43,944 nt of DNA from Clostridia bacterium (GCA_017532425.1 JAFXJH010000143.1:1-43944); one strand, 5' to 3'; positions 1-8,883 are shown, counted from the stretch's first letter. The notes: generated by a model not told the origin, from the sequence alone. Numbers and translations: made by a program.

Positions 1-1510
1 CGGTCAACGTATTCCATACCGAACTTTTCGGCAAGCATCTGGTCGATCTGAATCGTGATAAGGGTATCTTCCTTACCGTGAACGTTCTTTATCTGAATAT
101 CGAGCTTCGGTCCGTAGAATGCCGCTTCGCCGATACCGATCTTATAGGGAATCTCAAGGTGATCGAGTATTCTCGCCATCATACCCTGTGCTTCATCCCA
201 CTGCTCCTGAGTACCGATATACTTTTCACGGTCGGAAGGATCCCACTGCGAGAATCTGTAGGAAACGTCCTCGTAAAGTCCGAGAGTTTTGAGCATATAT
301 ATTGCAAGCTCAAGGCATCCTCTGAACTCGTCCTCGAGCTGCTCGGGAGTACACATAAGGTGTCCCTCGGAGATCGTGAACTGACGTACGCGGATAAGTC
401 CGTGCATTTCGCCCGAAGCTTCGTTTCTGAAGAGTGTGGAGGTTTCGTTATAGCGGAGAGGGAGGTCGCGGTAGGATCTTCCCTTACTCAGATATGCCTG
501 ATACTGGAAGGGGCAGGTCATAGGACGAAGTGCCATATTTCCTTGTCCTCGGGGTCGCCGAGCACGAACATTCCGTCAAGATAGTGATCCCAGTGTCCCG
601 AAACCTTGTAGAGATCGGATTTCGCCATATAGGGTGTCTTTGTGAGAAGCCATCCGCGCTTTTGCTCCTCGTCTTCAACGAATCTCTGAAGAGTCTGGAT
701 CATTCTCGCACCCTTGGGAAGCATTATCGGAAGACCCTGACCGATAAGATCGGAGGTCGTGAAGAGCTCAAGCTCTCTTCCAAGCTTATTATGGTCGCGC
801 TTCTTTGCATCTTCAACGCGCGCGATATATTCTTCCATATCAGCCTTATTCGGATATGCTATACCATAGATTCTCTGGAGCATCTTGTTTTCCGACTTAC
901 CTTCCCAATATGCACCCGTGCACTGTGTAAGCTTGAATGCCTTTACTGCGCCCGTGCTGAAAAGGTGAGGTCCTGCGCAAAGGTCAACGAAATCGCCCTG
1001 ACGGTAGAAGGAAATATCCTCGCCCTCGGGAATTCTTGCTATGAGAAGCACCTTATAAGGCTCGTTCTTCTCTTCCATAAGCTTTATCGCTTCATCTCTG
1101 GGAAGAAGGAATCTTTCTATCTTGAGGTTTTCCTTGACGATCTTCTTCATTTCTCCTTCGATCTTGGTGAGAATTTCGGGTGTGAAGGAAATATCGCTGT
1201 CGAAGTCGTAGTAGAATCCGTCGTCAACTGCAGGTCCTATTGTAAGCTTTGCTTCGGGATAGAGTCTCTTTACAGCCTGCGCCATAATGTGTGATGCCGT
1301 GTGACGGAAAACTGTCTTTCCCTCTGCATCGTCAAAAGTAAGCGGAATTATTTCAGCATCGGCGTTAAGGGGTGATGTAAGTTCTGAGACCTCGCCGTTT
1401 ACCTTTGCGGCGAGCACCTTGTTATTTGATGCTTCTGCGGCTCTGAGTGCCTCGTAAACTGTTACGGGTGCCTCAAGCTCGATCTCTTTGTCTAAAATCT
1501 TGAATTTCAT
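1..1510 (-). CDS. thrS: Threonyl-tRNA synthetase (3' part beyond window; one-base frameshift)
   Basis: Charges tRNA-Thr with threonine in the cytosol and hydrolyses mischarged Ser-tRNA. Seen from the N-terminus: a TGS domain (residues 1-60), the editing/SAD domain with HTASH near residue 71 and CAGPH near 180, then the start of the class II catalytic core. The ATG at 1510 follows an AAGGAGA ribosome site. The reading frame breaks near 533-534, where one C (G on the coding strand) is missing, giving a premature stop at 518 after ...EDKEIWHFVL. In the next frame the protein continues with RPMTCPFQYQAYLSKG and the core stays open to base 1, including the SGEMHGLIRVRQF region. The C-terminal catalytic part and anticodon-binding domain lie outside the window. 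Because thrS is normally essential and nothing else is damaged, I infer a sequencing or assembly indel, but a true mutation is possible. Confidence 0.93.
531..536 (-). other. Frameshift site in thrS
   Basis: The plus strand reads tgccat; restoring the conserved W-A-L-R-P-M-T-C-P sequence needs tgcccat. A single C missing from a short C run at 533-534 explains the break, and both flanks are otherwise normal thrS coding sequence. Confidence 0.85.
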
Positions 1511-1550
1511 TTCTTTCTCCTTATATATATTGATCTTTTATTATTTTTAA

Positions 1551-1590
1551 ATAAAAAACACACCTCGGACAAAAATTTGTCCGGGGTGTG
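1551..1590 (-). terminator. T-box-controlled intrinsic terminator upstream of thrS
   Basis: Arms at 1590-1576 and 1573-1559 form a 15-bp stem with one G-T pair. On the minus strand the stem is followed by a T6 run. It is the OFF structure of the T-box switch, about 50 nt before the thrS start codon. Confidence 0.93.
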
Positions 1591-1773
1591 GATAAAACGT
1601 ATTGATCCGCACGGTTCCACCCGAGCTTTAACTCATTTTATTAAGTTTTGCATAGCGCGCGGTGGTAGCGTAAAGCTTCCGACATCGTCTTTTCAGCTTC
1701 CGACGACTCTCTGTGGACGGCGAGTTTTTTACGTGTTTGTCCGTTTGCTTTTTCCGATTATTCGGAAAATACT
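1551..1773 (-). promoter_or_regulatory. T-box leader of thrS (threonine type)
   Basis: A tRNA-sensing leader that lets thrS transcription continue when uncharged tRNA-Thr is abundant. The conserved T-box GGGTGGAACCGT lies at 1622-1611 (minus). It is followed by a strong intrinsic terminator at 1590-1551. Upstream on the minus strand are a GAGAG segment and a GGAAG segment resembling the two sides of Stem I. The following GCTACCACC (about 1669-1661) contains ACC, a threonine codon and plausible specifier. The leader sits between a consensus promoter and thrS, as expected. I did not fold Stem I rigorously, so the exact specifier position is inferred. Confidence 0.9.
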
Positions 1774-1779
1774 GCATTT

Positions 1780-1808
1780 ATTATACGCCTAAATTTCGAT
1801 TTTGTCAA
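1780..1808 (-). promoter_or_regulatory. thrS promoter
   Basis: Minus-strand TTGACA (1808-1803) and TATAAT (1785-1780) are separated by 17 nt, a perfect sigma-A-type promoter. The predicted start near 1773 opens the T-box leader. Confidence 0.92.
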
Positions 1809-1889
1809 GAGGCAAGCAGAATTTGATTATAAAAAGTTTTGTCCTGTGTAAATATGGCGAAAACACGTTTGCAAGTTTTTTCTTTTCAG

Positions 1890-1961
1890 CGAAGTTTTTG
1901 AAGTTCTTAGAAACTTCTTTACAAAAAGTTTCTAAGAAGGTTCCAGGGACGGCGTCCTTGG
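1890..1961 (-). repeat. Composite hairpin repeat, copy 1; probable mutL terminator
   Basis: Two adjacent hairpins begin right after the mutL stop codon. Hairpin B is at 1943-1961 (CCAGGGACGGCGTCCTTGG on the plus strand). Hairpin A is at 1904-1938, with arms TTCTTAGAAACTT/AAGTTTCTAAGAA. On the minus strand these are followed by a CTTCAAAAACTTC motif at 1903-1891. The same B-A-tail order recurs on the opposite strand at 6959-7033. It probably ends the mutL transcript, although no long U run follows. Confidence 0.75.
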
Positions 1962-4046
1962 TTAAGTCCTGTTAAAGCGTTTCTCGAGCTCGCTTTCCGA
2001 AAGCTCAAAGGTGCAGGGACGACCGTGGGGGCAATATTTAATATCGGGGATCTGGAAAAGGCGCTCAACTATCCAAGCGTTGTTGGTATCGTTGTCCTCG
2101 ATACCCGCCTTCATAGCCGCCTTGCAGGATGCCTGATATAGAGCCTTTTCAAAAACGATGTCGCGGGTCACAACCTCGTTGCCCGTGCCCGAAGTGAGCT
2201 GATCTGCTATAACTATCAGCATATCCATAGCATCCCGAGCGTCTATTATAGAGGGAACGCGGCTGATAGATATCGATTTTTCAGCTTCGTTTATTTCAAA
2301 ATCAAATCCGAATGCCTTTATGTCATCCTCGTACTCGATGAGTGCGGAAAATTCCTCACTCCCGAAGGTGACCGTCTCGGGAATTATAAGCATCTGCGAA
2401 TGACTTTCGCTGCTGCCGAGAATTCTTCTCATATCCTCGAAAAGTATTCTCTCGTGTGCAGCGTGCTTGTCTATTACCATAACCTTACCGTCAAGCTCAA
2501 CGAATATGTAAGCGTGAAAGGCTGTTCCGAGAATTCTGTAAGATTTTTCTATCCTTCTCGTTACCTGCTCGGAGGTCATATCCGAAAGGCTGAAAAGGTA
2601 TTTGCTTTCCGAGTCATCTGCGCTTTCAGCGACCTCGGAGGGATTTTTCATAGGGTCATGACTGTCATCGAAAGCAGGTATTTTGCTTTGCTCCTCGGCA
2701 AACTCGTTTTCCTTCGGCGTTATTTTGTCGATATCGATATACGTGCTGCCGAAATCGGAAAAGTCGGACGCCGTGCCGAATGAAATATCAAGAAGTCCCT
2801 TAGCAGGCTCATTTTTCGGCATTTCCTGTGCGCTCTCCTGCGGTCTTTCGGGAGTATCGGGAACGTAATTTTTAGTTTCGTCCTTTTCTCTTTGCAGAGT
2901 CACGCTGTCGATATTTTCAAAAATAGATTTTTGCTCTGTCTTGGGCTTGCCCTCGGACGCTATTCGGTCGTATATTGGCACAAAAGCGTTAACAGCATCG
3001 TATTTCTCTGCTGTCACGTGCTTCGGCTGAAGCTGAACGTCGCTGTCCGGGTCAAGTCTGTGATTCAGAAGAGCGTTTTTCACCGCACAGTAAACCGCAT
3101 CGAATATCGAGCGATCGTTTGAGAATTTTACCTCAAGCTTTGTCGGATGCACGTTTACGTCGACAAACGCGGGATGAATGTAAATATAAAGTATTCCGCA
3201 TGGAAATTTGGAGCTTTCAAGGTATGAATCAAACGCCTGCTCAAGTGCCGCAGACACCGTTTTGCTCCTTATATATCTTCCGTTAAGGAAAAATATCTGA
3301 AAATTTCGGTTAGGGCGCACATTTTCGGGGAGTCCGATATATCCGCTCACCTCTATACCCTCGGTCATCGAGCGCACCTCTGCTATCTTCGAGGTAAACT
3401 CCTTGCCGAAAACAGCACGCAGCACGCTGATTATCTTACCGTCGCCCGGTGTTCTGAATTTCTGAACCGAGTCAGATATCACGCTTATCGATATATCGGG
3501 GCGTGAAAGTGCCTGCTTTTCTACGGCAGAAATTATCGCCATAGCCTCGGTTGCATCCTTTTTAAGAAATTTTCTTCTTGCGGGCACGTTGGAAAAGAGC
3601 TCCTCGACAATTATTGTCGTGCCGTTTCGTCCGCCGCTTTCCGCGATATCGGTGACCTGACCGAATTCGGATGTGAGTATCGTCCCGAAGTCGTCCTCTG
3701 GGCGCTTGGTCATTATTCGGACCTTCGACACGGAGGATATCGCCGCAAGCGCCTCTCCTCTGAAGCCGAGAGTCATTATCGAATCAAGGTCTGACGCCTT
3801 TGATATCTTACTCGTTGCGTGGCGCTTCAGAGCGATCGGAATATCCTCGCGCGCGATTCCGCATCCGTTGTCGGTAACGCGTATAAAGGTTATACCACCG
3901 TGCTTGATCTCCACGATTATTTCGCTTGCACCTGCGTCTATCGAGTTTTCCACAAGCTCCTTGACTGCCGACGCAGGGCGATCCACCACTTCTCCTGCGG
4001 CAATAAGGTTTGCCACCTGAAAGTCAAGCTGATTAATTATTCCCAT
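1962..4046 (-). CDS. mutL: DNA mismatch repair protein MutL
   Basis: ATP-dependent matchmaker and nicking endonuclease that acts after MutS finds a mismatch. The 694 residues show the GHKL ATPase at the N-terminus: ELVEN at residues 30-34, DNGCGI at 59-64, then GFRGEAL. A variable acidic linker covers roughly 350-480. The C-terminal dimerisation domain carries an endonuclease motif, DKHAAHE at 526-532, with ASCKAAMK near 639 and CPHGRPC at 672-678. These are metal-site motifs typical of bacteria lacking MutH. The gene lies 53 bp downstream of mutS in the same direction, so the two are probably co-transcribed. A GAAAGGA ribosome site precedes the ATG. Confidence 0.97.
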   Translation of the reverse strand: MGIINQLDFQVANLIAAGEVVDRPASAVKELVENSIDAGASEIIVEIKHGGITFIRVTDNGCGIAREDIPIALKRHATSKISKASDLDSIMTLGFRGEALAAISSVSKVRIMTKRPEDDFGTILTSEFGQVTDIAESGGRNGTTIIVEELFSNVPARRKFLKKDATEAMAIISAVEKQALSRPDISISVISDSVQKFRTPGDGKIISVLRAVFGKEFTSKIAEVRSMTEGIEVSGYIGLPENVRPNRNFQIFFLNGRYIRSKTVSAALEQAFDSYLESSKFPCGILYIYIHPAFVDVNVHPTKLEVKFSNDRSIFDAVYCAVKNALLNHRLDPDSDVQLQPKHVTAEKYDAVNAFVPIYDRIASEGKPKTEQKSIFENIDSVTLQREKDETKNYVPDTPERPQESAQEMPKNEPAKGLLDISFGTASDFSDFGSTYIDIDKITPKENEFAEEQSKIPAFDDSHDPMKNPSEVAESADDSESKYLFSLSDMTSEQVTRRIEKSYRILGTAFHAYIFVELDGKVMVIDKHAAHERILFEDMRRILGSSESHSQMLIIPETVTFGSEEFSALIEYEDDIKAFGFDFEINEAEKSISISRVPSIIDARDAMDMLIVIADQLTSGTGNEVVTRDIVFEKALYQASCKAAMKAGIEDNDTNNAWIVERLFQIPDIKYCPHGRPCTFELSESELEKRFNRT

Positions 4047-4099
4047 TTATGACAAATCCTTTCTCTGCCGTTACTGATTATTATTCCGATATGCCTTTG

Positions 4100-6685
4100 T
4101 CAAAGCATTTTCTTAAGTTCATACAAAAAGTTGAGTGCTTCTATCGGAGTAAGCGTTTCAACGTCTGTCTTTCTCAGCTTTTCTGCTATATCCTTTTCGA
4201 TATAATCGTCTATTGAGAAGGACTCTATACCGCGGTCGATATTCTTTTTATGAGTTTGTACCTTACCGCTTTCGGATTCAAGCTTTGCAAGTATTTCCTT
4301 TGCGTGCTTGACTATCTCGTTTGGCACTCCGGCAAGCTGTGCGACCTCTATACCGTAGCTGTCGTCAGCCGCGCCTCTTACTATCTTGCGCAGGAAAACG
4401 ATTCCCTTTTCCTTTTTACGCGCTGTTATCGAGTAGTTTACTATACCGTCATTTGTTGCCTCAAGCTCTGTAAGCTCGTGATAGTGTGTTGCAAAAAGTG
4501 TGCGCGCGCCTATCTTTTTGCCCGCAGTATACTCTGCTACCGCACGCGCTATACTCATTCCGTCGAACGTAGACGTGCCTCTGCCTATCTCATCGTATAT
4601 TATAAGACTTCTGCGCGTTGCGTTTTTAAGTATGTATGCGACCTCGCTCATTTCAAGCATAAAGGTAGACTGTCCGCGCGCAAGGTCATCCGATGCACCG
4701 ATTCGCGTAAAGAGCTTATCAACTATACCGATCCTTGCATCCTTTGCGGGCACAAACGAGCCTATCTGTGCCATTACGCATATAATAGCGACCTGACGCA
4801 TATAAGTCGATTTACCTGCCATATTCGGACCTGTTATCATAAGCAGACGTGATGATCCCGTATCGGTATACGTGTCATTCGGAACGAAAACCTCTCCGTC
4901 CGCAAGGAATTTCTCAACGACGGGATGTCTGCCGTCTTTTATATCGATAACCTCGCTTACGTCGACCTCGGGACAGGTATATCCATTCTCATACGCCACC
5001 TCTGCAAGCGAGCGGTACACGTCTGTTTCTGCAATAATATCTGCCGCATCCTGTATTCTCTTTACGTTTTCGGTAAGAAGCTCGCGAAGCTTTGTGAAAA
5101 GCTCAAATTCTATAGCGTTTATCTTATCGGTCGCGCCGAGAATAGTCGCTTCGAGCTGTTTAAGCTCATCGGTTATATATCTCTCGCCTGTCGAGAGAGT
5201 CTGCTTTCTTATATATCTTTCGGGTACGTCGGGAAGATTTGATTTCGAGACCTCGATATAATATCCGAACACGCGGTTATATCCGATCTTCATATTCTTG
5301 ATTCCCGTTTTCTCCTTTTCATCGGATTCAAGCTTATCAAGATATTTTTTACTGTTCTGAAGAATATCTCTCAGCTTATCAAGCTCGCCGTTTACTCCGT
5401 CTGCGATAAAGCCGCCTTCTCTTACCGAAAACGGCGGATTTTCGACTATCGAGCCGTCTATTACTCTGAATATATCGTCAAGCGTATCAAGACTGCCGTA
5501 CAGCCCTGAAAGCTTTGCCGATTTACAAAGAGCGAGCGTTTTCTTTATTTCCGGAAGACGGCCTATCGTATTTGCTATCGCGCGCATATCCTTTGCGTTT
5601 GCGCTTCCGTAAACGACCTTTGTCATAAGTCTTTCAAGGTCGAGCATACCGCGCAGATGCTCTGCGAGATCGTCTCTTATTATAAATTCGTCGAAAAGCT
5701 CTTGCACCGCACTCTGACGCTCAAGTATTGCGTTCGAATTTATCAGCGGCTGTTCTATCCACTTACGGAGCATTCTTGCGCCGAGTGAGGTATGCGTTTT
5801 ATCAAGCACCCAAAGAAGTGTTCCCTTTTTCTCCTTTGTACGCAGAGTTTCGCACAGCTCGAGGTTTCTACGCGTAGAGGCATCTATTTCAAGATACTGT
5901 CCGCACGAATATATTTCGGGCTTTCTGAAATAGGATATATCTATCTTCTGCGTTTCGGAGATATATGCACAAAGTGCTCCTATTGCCGAAACGATCGATA
6001 CCTCGCAGTCAGCTATTTCCTCCGGTGTCATCTTAAGTCCGCCCACAAGAAGCTTACGGCAAGCTGCCGGATCAAACGACTCCTTTTCGCTTGCGCTGAA
6101 AAAGATATTCATCTTATTTTTTATGATGGAATAGAGCTCTCCGCCCTCGTCAAGCGATGCGTTTGATATCAGCTCCTTCGGCATATAGACCGAAAGCTCG
6201 CTGACCAGTGTGCTCTTATAGTTTTTAACCACCGTCGCGCGCAGCTCACCCGTCGAAACGTCCGCAAAGCAAAGCGCCGCATCATTTCCGTTTATACATA
6301 TCGAGGCGAGATAGTTATTCTTTCCCTCTGAAAGCTGATTTGTATCTGTTACCGTTCCAGGTGTGATTATTCTGACTACCTCACGCTTCACGAGTCCTTT
6401 CGTTGTCGCGGGGTCCTCGGTCTGCTCGCATATTACGACCTTATAGCCTCTGTCAACCAGCTTACCTATGTAAATATCCGCGCTATGATATGGCACTCCG
6501 CACATAGGAGCGCGCTCAACGTCTCCGCAAAGCTTACCCGTCAGCGTCAGATCGAGCTCACGCGAAACCAGCTTTGCGTCATCATAAAACATTTCATAAA
6601 AGTCTCCGAGGCGGAAGAAAAGTATCGCGTCCTCGTGTTGACCCTTTATCTGCAGGTATTGCTGCATCATCGGCGAAAGTGCCAT
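4100..6685 (-). CDS. mutS: DNA mismatch repair protein MutS
   Basis: Recognises base mismatches and small loops in newly replicated DNA and recruits MutL. The 861-residue length is usual for MutS1. The mismatch-wedging motif F-Y-E is at residues 29-31. The ABC-type ATPase has Walker A GPNMAGKST at 619-626, an ST.FM.EM signature near 673, and Walker B LIIYDEIGRG at about 694-703, followed by THYHEL. The start at 6685 follows an AGGA ribosome site. Upstream lies a 362-bp gap of hairpin repeats that separates it from the ymcA-like gene; no clear promoter was found there. Confidence 0.98.
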   Translation of the reverse strand: MALSPMMQQYLQIKGQHEDAILFFRLGDFYEMFYDDAKLVSRELDLTLTGKLCGDVERAPMCGVPYHSADIYIGKLVDRGYKVVICEQTEDPATTKGLVKREVVRIITPGTVTDTNQLSEGKNNYLASICINGNDAALCFADVSTGELRATVVKNYKSTLVSELSVYMPKELISNASLDEGGELYSIIKNKMNIFFSASEKESFDPAACRKLLVGGLKMTPEEIADCEVSIVSAIGALCAYISETQKIDISYFRKPEIYSCGQYLEIDASTRRNLELCETLRTKEKKGTLLWVLDKTHTSLGARMLRKWIEQPLINSNAILERQSAVQELFDEFIIRDDLAEHLRGMLDLERLMTKVVYGSANAKDMRAIANTIGRLPEIKKTLALCKSAKLSGLYGSLDTLDDIFRVIDGSIVENPPFSVREGGFIADGVNGELDKLRDILQNSKKYLDKLESDEKEKTGIKNMKIGYNRVFGYYIEVSKSNLPDVPERYIRKQTLSTGERYITDELKQLEATILGATDKINAIEFELFTKLRELLTENVKRIQDAADIIAETDVYRSLAEVAYENGYTCPEVDVSEVIDIKDGRHPVVEKFLADGEVFVPNDTYTDTGSSRLLMITGPNMAGKSTYMRQVAIICVMAQIGSFVPAKDARIGIVDKLFTRIGASDDLARGQSTFMLEMSEVAYILKNATRRSLIIYDEIGRGTSTFDGMSIARAVAEYTAGKKIGARTLFATHYHELTELEATNDGIVNYSITARKKEKGIVFLRKIVRGAADDSYGIEVAQLAGVPNEIVKHAKEILAKLESESGKVQTHKKNIDRGIESFSIDDYIEKDIAEKLRKTDVETLTPIEALNFLYELKKML

Positions 6686-6703
6686 AATTTTAAATCCTAT
6701 TAT

Positions 6704-6735
6704 TTTGGGAAACTTTTTGAAAAAAGTTTCCCAAA
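6704..6735 (+). repeat. Composite hairpin repeat, copy 2 (hairpin A)
   Basis: A perfect inverted repeat with 15-nt arms (TTTGGGAAACTTTTT at 6704-6718; AAAAAGTTTCCCAAA at 6721-6735) and a 2-nt centre. It belongs to the same family as 1904-1938 and 6986-7015, sharing AACTTTTT/AAAAAGTT but with different paired outer bases. It lies within the 362-bp gap between the ymcA-like gene and mutS. Confidence 0.85.
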
Positions 6736-6739
6736 CCCT

Positions 6740-6904
6740 TCAAAAACTTTACTAAAAAATGATACTTAAATCGGAGGTGCAGTTTGCGGTTTTGCGTCAG
6801 CAAAATGCACACGGCTGTGTGCAAGCAAAACTGCCAAGCGACGGCGTTGCCGTCGGTTTAACCCTATCAAAAACTTTACTAAAAAATGATACTTAAATCG
6901 GAGG
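6740..6904 (+). repeat. Repeat copy 3 bounded by 38-bp direct repeats
   Basis: An identical 38-bp sequence occurs at 6740-6777 and 6867-6904, starting tcaaaaactttact and ending atcggagg. Between the copies are two perfect hairpins, TGCACACGGCTGTGTGCA at 6806-6823 and CGACGGCGTTGCCGTCG at 6839-6855. The arrangement suggests tandem insertion or duplication of a small non-coding element. No open frame is convincing here. Confidence 0.85.
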
Positions 6905-7033
6905 GCACAGTTCGCGATTTTCGTGAAACGAAAAGTCGAACGTCACTATGCAAACTGTCAAGGGACTCTGTCCCTTGCAACCCTGCCAAAGAACTTTTTG
7001 TAAAAAGTTCTTTGGAATCTCAAAAACTTTACT
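6905..7033 (+). repeat. Composite hairpin repeat, copy 4
   Basis: It starts after the second 38-bp repeat. It contains a stem around 6916-6936 (GATTTTCGT/ACGAAAAGTC), hairpin B at 6959-6977 (CAAGGGACTCTGTCCCTTG, perfect 8-bp arms), hairpin A at 6986-7015 (14-bp perfect arms, GT centre), and a third TCAAAAACTTTACT at 7020-7033. The order B, A, tail matches copy 1 on the other strand. Confidence 0.85.
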
Positions 7034-7047
7034 TAAACCGACAATTT

Positions 7048-7434
7048 TTAGTGGCAGCCGCCGCAGGTTGAGCAGTCGTGTGTGCATCCGCCCTCTTCTT
7101 CGCCGTTTGCCTGTCTTACTACCTCGCTGATAAGGTTGGAAATAAGATTATTATACGCTTCCTGTGCAGCCTCATATTCCTTATATATCTCGTGGTTAAT
7201 GATCTGGTCGTATATTTCGTTGAGACGCTTGTCTATTGCCGAAATAAGAGCCTCGTCCTTCACTTCAAGCGCACCGTGCTCCTCAAGCACCTTCTGCTGT
7301 ACCTGATATTCTGTAAATGCAGAGCGAAGCTCAGGGTTTTCGGCATATGCCTTTGCTGCGTTTTCAAGTCGCTGTCCTGCCTCAGACGATCTGATCCTCT
7401 GTCCGAGTATTGCTGCCATTTCGATAAGTTCCAT
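7048..7434 (-). CDS. ymcA: YmcA/YlbF-family protein with cysteine-rich C-terminus
   Basis: In Bacillus, YmcA and YlbF join YaaT in a complex that binds iron-sulfur clusters and tunes RNase Y cleavage, affecting sporulation and competence. This 128-residue protein is mostly helical, like the family (helices about 1-40, 45-65, 75-108). It ends in a cysteine-rich tail with C117, C121, C124, C127 and H128, suitable for a metal or Fe-S site. Placement 27 bp after miaB and before mutS-mutL matches the Bacillus order ymcB(miaB)-ymcA-cotE-mutS-mutL, without cotE. An AAGGAG site precedes the ATG. Family assignment is good; the choice between YmcA and YlbF rests on synteny. Confidence 0.85.
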   Translation of the reverse strand: MELIEMAAILGQRIRSSEAGQRLENAAKAYAENPELRSAFTEYQVQQKVLEEHGALEVKDEALISAIDKRLNEIYDQIINHEIYKEYEAAQEAYNNLISNLISEVVRQANGEEEGGCTHDCSTCGGCH

Positions 7435-7461
7435 TTTATTTTTCTCCTTAGTTTAACTTTT

Positions 7462-8883
7462 TTATTTTATAAGTTCACCCGAAAGCGAAAAGGTTTCCGC
7501 TTCGGTTATTTTTATATTTGCCCAGCTTCCGATAAGGCTATCCTCGCCCGTAAAATGCACGAGTCGATTTTTTTCATTTCTACCCGTCAGCTTATCGGGA
7601 TTTGTCTTACTTCTGCCCTCTACGAGCACCTTCTGTACCGTACCGAGATATACGTTATTTTTTCCGTTTGATATTGCATTCTGCTTTTCAAGCATACGCG
7701 CGAAGCGTTCCTTTTTGACCTTTTCGGGGATCTGATTTGTCATTACCGCCGCTTTCGTGCCCTTTCGCTTTGAATATATAAACGAATAAATATTATCGTA
7801 TCCGACTTTTTCGAGCATATCGAGTGTACCCTCGAAGTCCTCTTCGCTCTCGCCCGGGAATCCGACGATTATATCGGTGGTTATCGCGATATCTGGCATT
7901 TTTTCGCGCATATAATTTACAAGTCCGAGATAGGTTTCTCTGTCATAGTGACGGTTCATCTCGCGAAGTATTTTGTCGCTTCCCGACTGAAGCGGCAGGT
8001 GGAATGCCTTTGCTATCTTCGGATTTTTCGCCATCGTATCGATAAGCTTATGAGAAGCATCCTTCGGATGGCTCGTCATAAAGCGCACGATGAAATCGCC
8101 CTCTATCCTACAGATATCGTCAAGAAGGTCTGCAAAATCATACGCTTCTTCGAAATCCTTACCGTACGAGTTTACGTTCTGACCGAGAAGGGTTATTTCG
8201 CGGCAACCGCTGTCGGCAAGCTCCTTTATTTCGGAAAGTATCTCGTTTTTATCGCGGCTTCTCTCGCGCCCTCTTACATAAGGCACGACGCAGTAAGTAC
8301 AGAAGTTATTACATCCGTACATTATCGATACCCACGCCTTGAAGCTTGACTCTCTCTTAACGGGAAGTCCCTCTGCGATATTTCCGATATCGCCGCAGTC
8401 GAGATAATACTGTCTTTTCTGTTTTATCATACAGTTATACAGTATTTCGGGGAAGCGCCAATTCATACTCGTGCCGAAAAGGAAGTTTATATAGGGATAT
8501 TTATTTTTGATATCCTCTTTTCTGTGCTCCTGCGACACCATACAGCCGCCGACGCCTATGATGAGATGCTTTTTCTTCTCTTTAAGGTGCTTGAACTGAC
8601 CTGTAATAGAAAGAGCGCGAAGCTCTGCGTGCTCTCTTACCGCGCAGGTATTGACTATTATTATGTCTGCAAGAGCGCTATCATCTGTCGGCGTATAGCC
8701 CATACGCACGAGCATACCCATAATACGCTCGCTGTCCGCCTCATTCTGCTGACAGCCGAAGGTCTCTATATAGGCATAGTGGATCTCCTGCATACGCTCT
8801 GCAAGAAGAGCCTTAACCTTGTCCATATATTCATACTGCTCTTTTATTTTTTCGGGGGATATTACTATATTTTTTCTTTCCAT
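7462..8883 (-). CDS. miaB: tRNA-2-methylthio-N6-dimethylallyladenosine synthase MiaB
   Basis: Radical-SAM methylthiotransferase that converts i6A37 to ms2i6A37 in tRNAs reading UNN codons. The 473 residues show an N-terminal UPF0004 domain with cluster ligands C44, C80 and C114. The radical SAM motif CNNFCTYC supplies C191, C195 and C198. A C-terminal TRAM domain lies at about 405-470 (NVYLGTVQKVLVEGRS...). The YVRGRERSR stretch after the SAM motif is typical of the MiaB subgroup. It is 21 bp downstream of an unrelated membrane-protein gene, and no strong ribosome site or separate promoter was seen in that gap. Confidence 0.96.
   Translation of the reverse strand: MERKNIVISPEKIKEQYEYMDKVKALLAERMQEIHYAYIETFGCQQNEADSERIMGMLVRMGYTPTDDSALADIIIVNTCAVREHAELRALSITGQFKHLKEKKKHLIIGVGGCMVSQEHRKEDIKNKYPYINFLFGTSMNWRFPEILYNCMIKQKRQYYLDCGDIGNIAEGLPVKRESSFKAWVSIMYGCNNFCTYCVVPYVRGRERSRDKNEILSEIKELADSGCREITLLGQNVNSYGKDFEEAYDFADLLDDICRIEGDFIVRFMTSHPKDASHKLIDTMAKNPKIAKAFHLPLQSGSDKILREMNRHYDRETYLGLVNYMREKMPDIAITTDIIVGFPGESEEDFEGTLDMLEKVGYDNIYSFIYSKRKGTKAAVMTNQIPEKVKKERFARMLEKQNAISNGKNNVYLGTVQKVLVEGRSKTNPDKLTGRNEKNRLVHFTGEDSLIGSWANIKITEAETFSLSGELIK

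Noticed and set aside
530-1294. 254-codon plus-strand frame inside thrS
   Set aside because: Antisense to thrS editing and catalytic domains; no supporting signals.
6686-7047. Short open frames in the ymcA-mutS gap
   Set aside because: They run through hairpin repeats, lack ribosome sites and have no domain resemblance.
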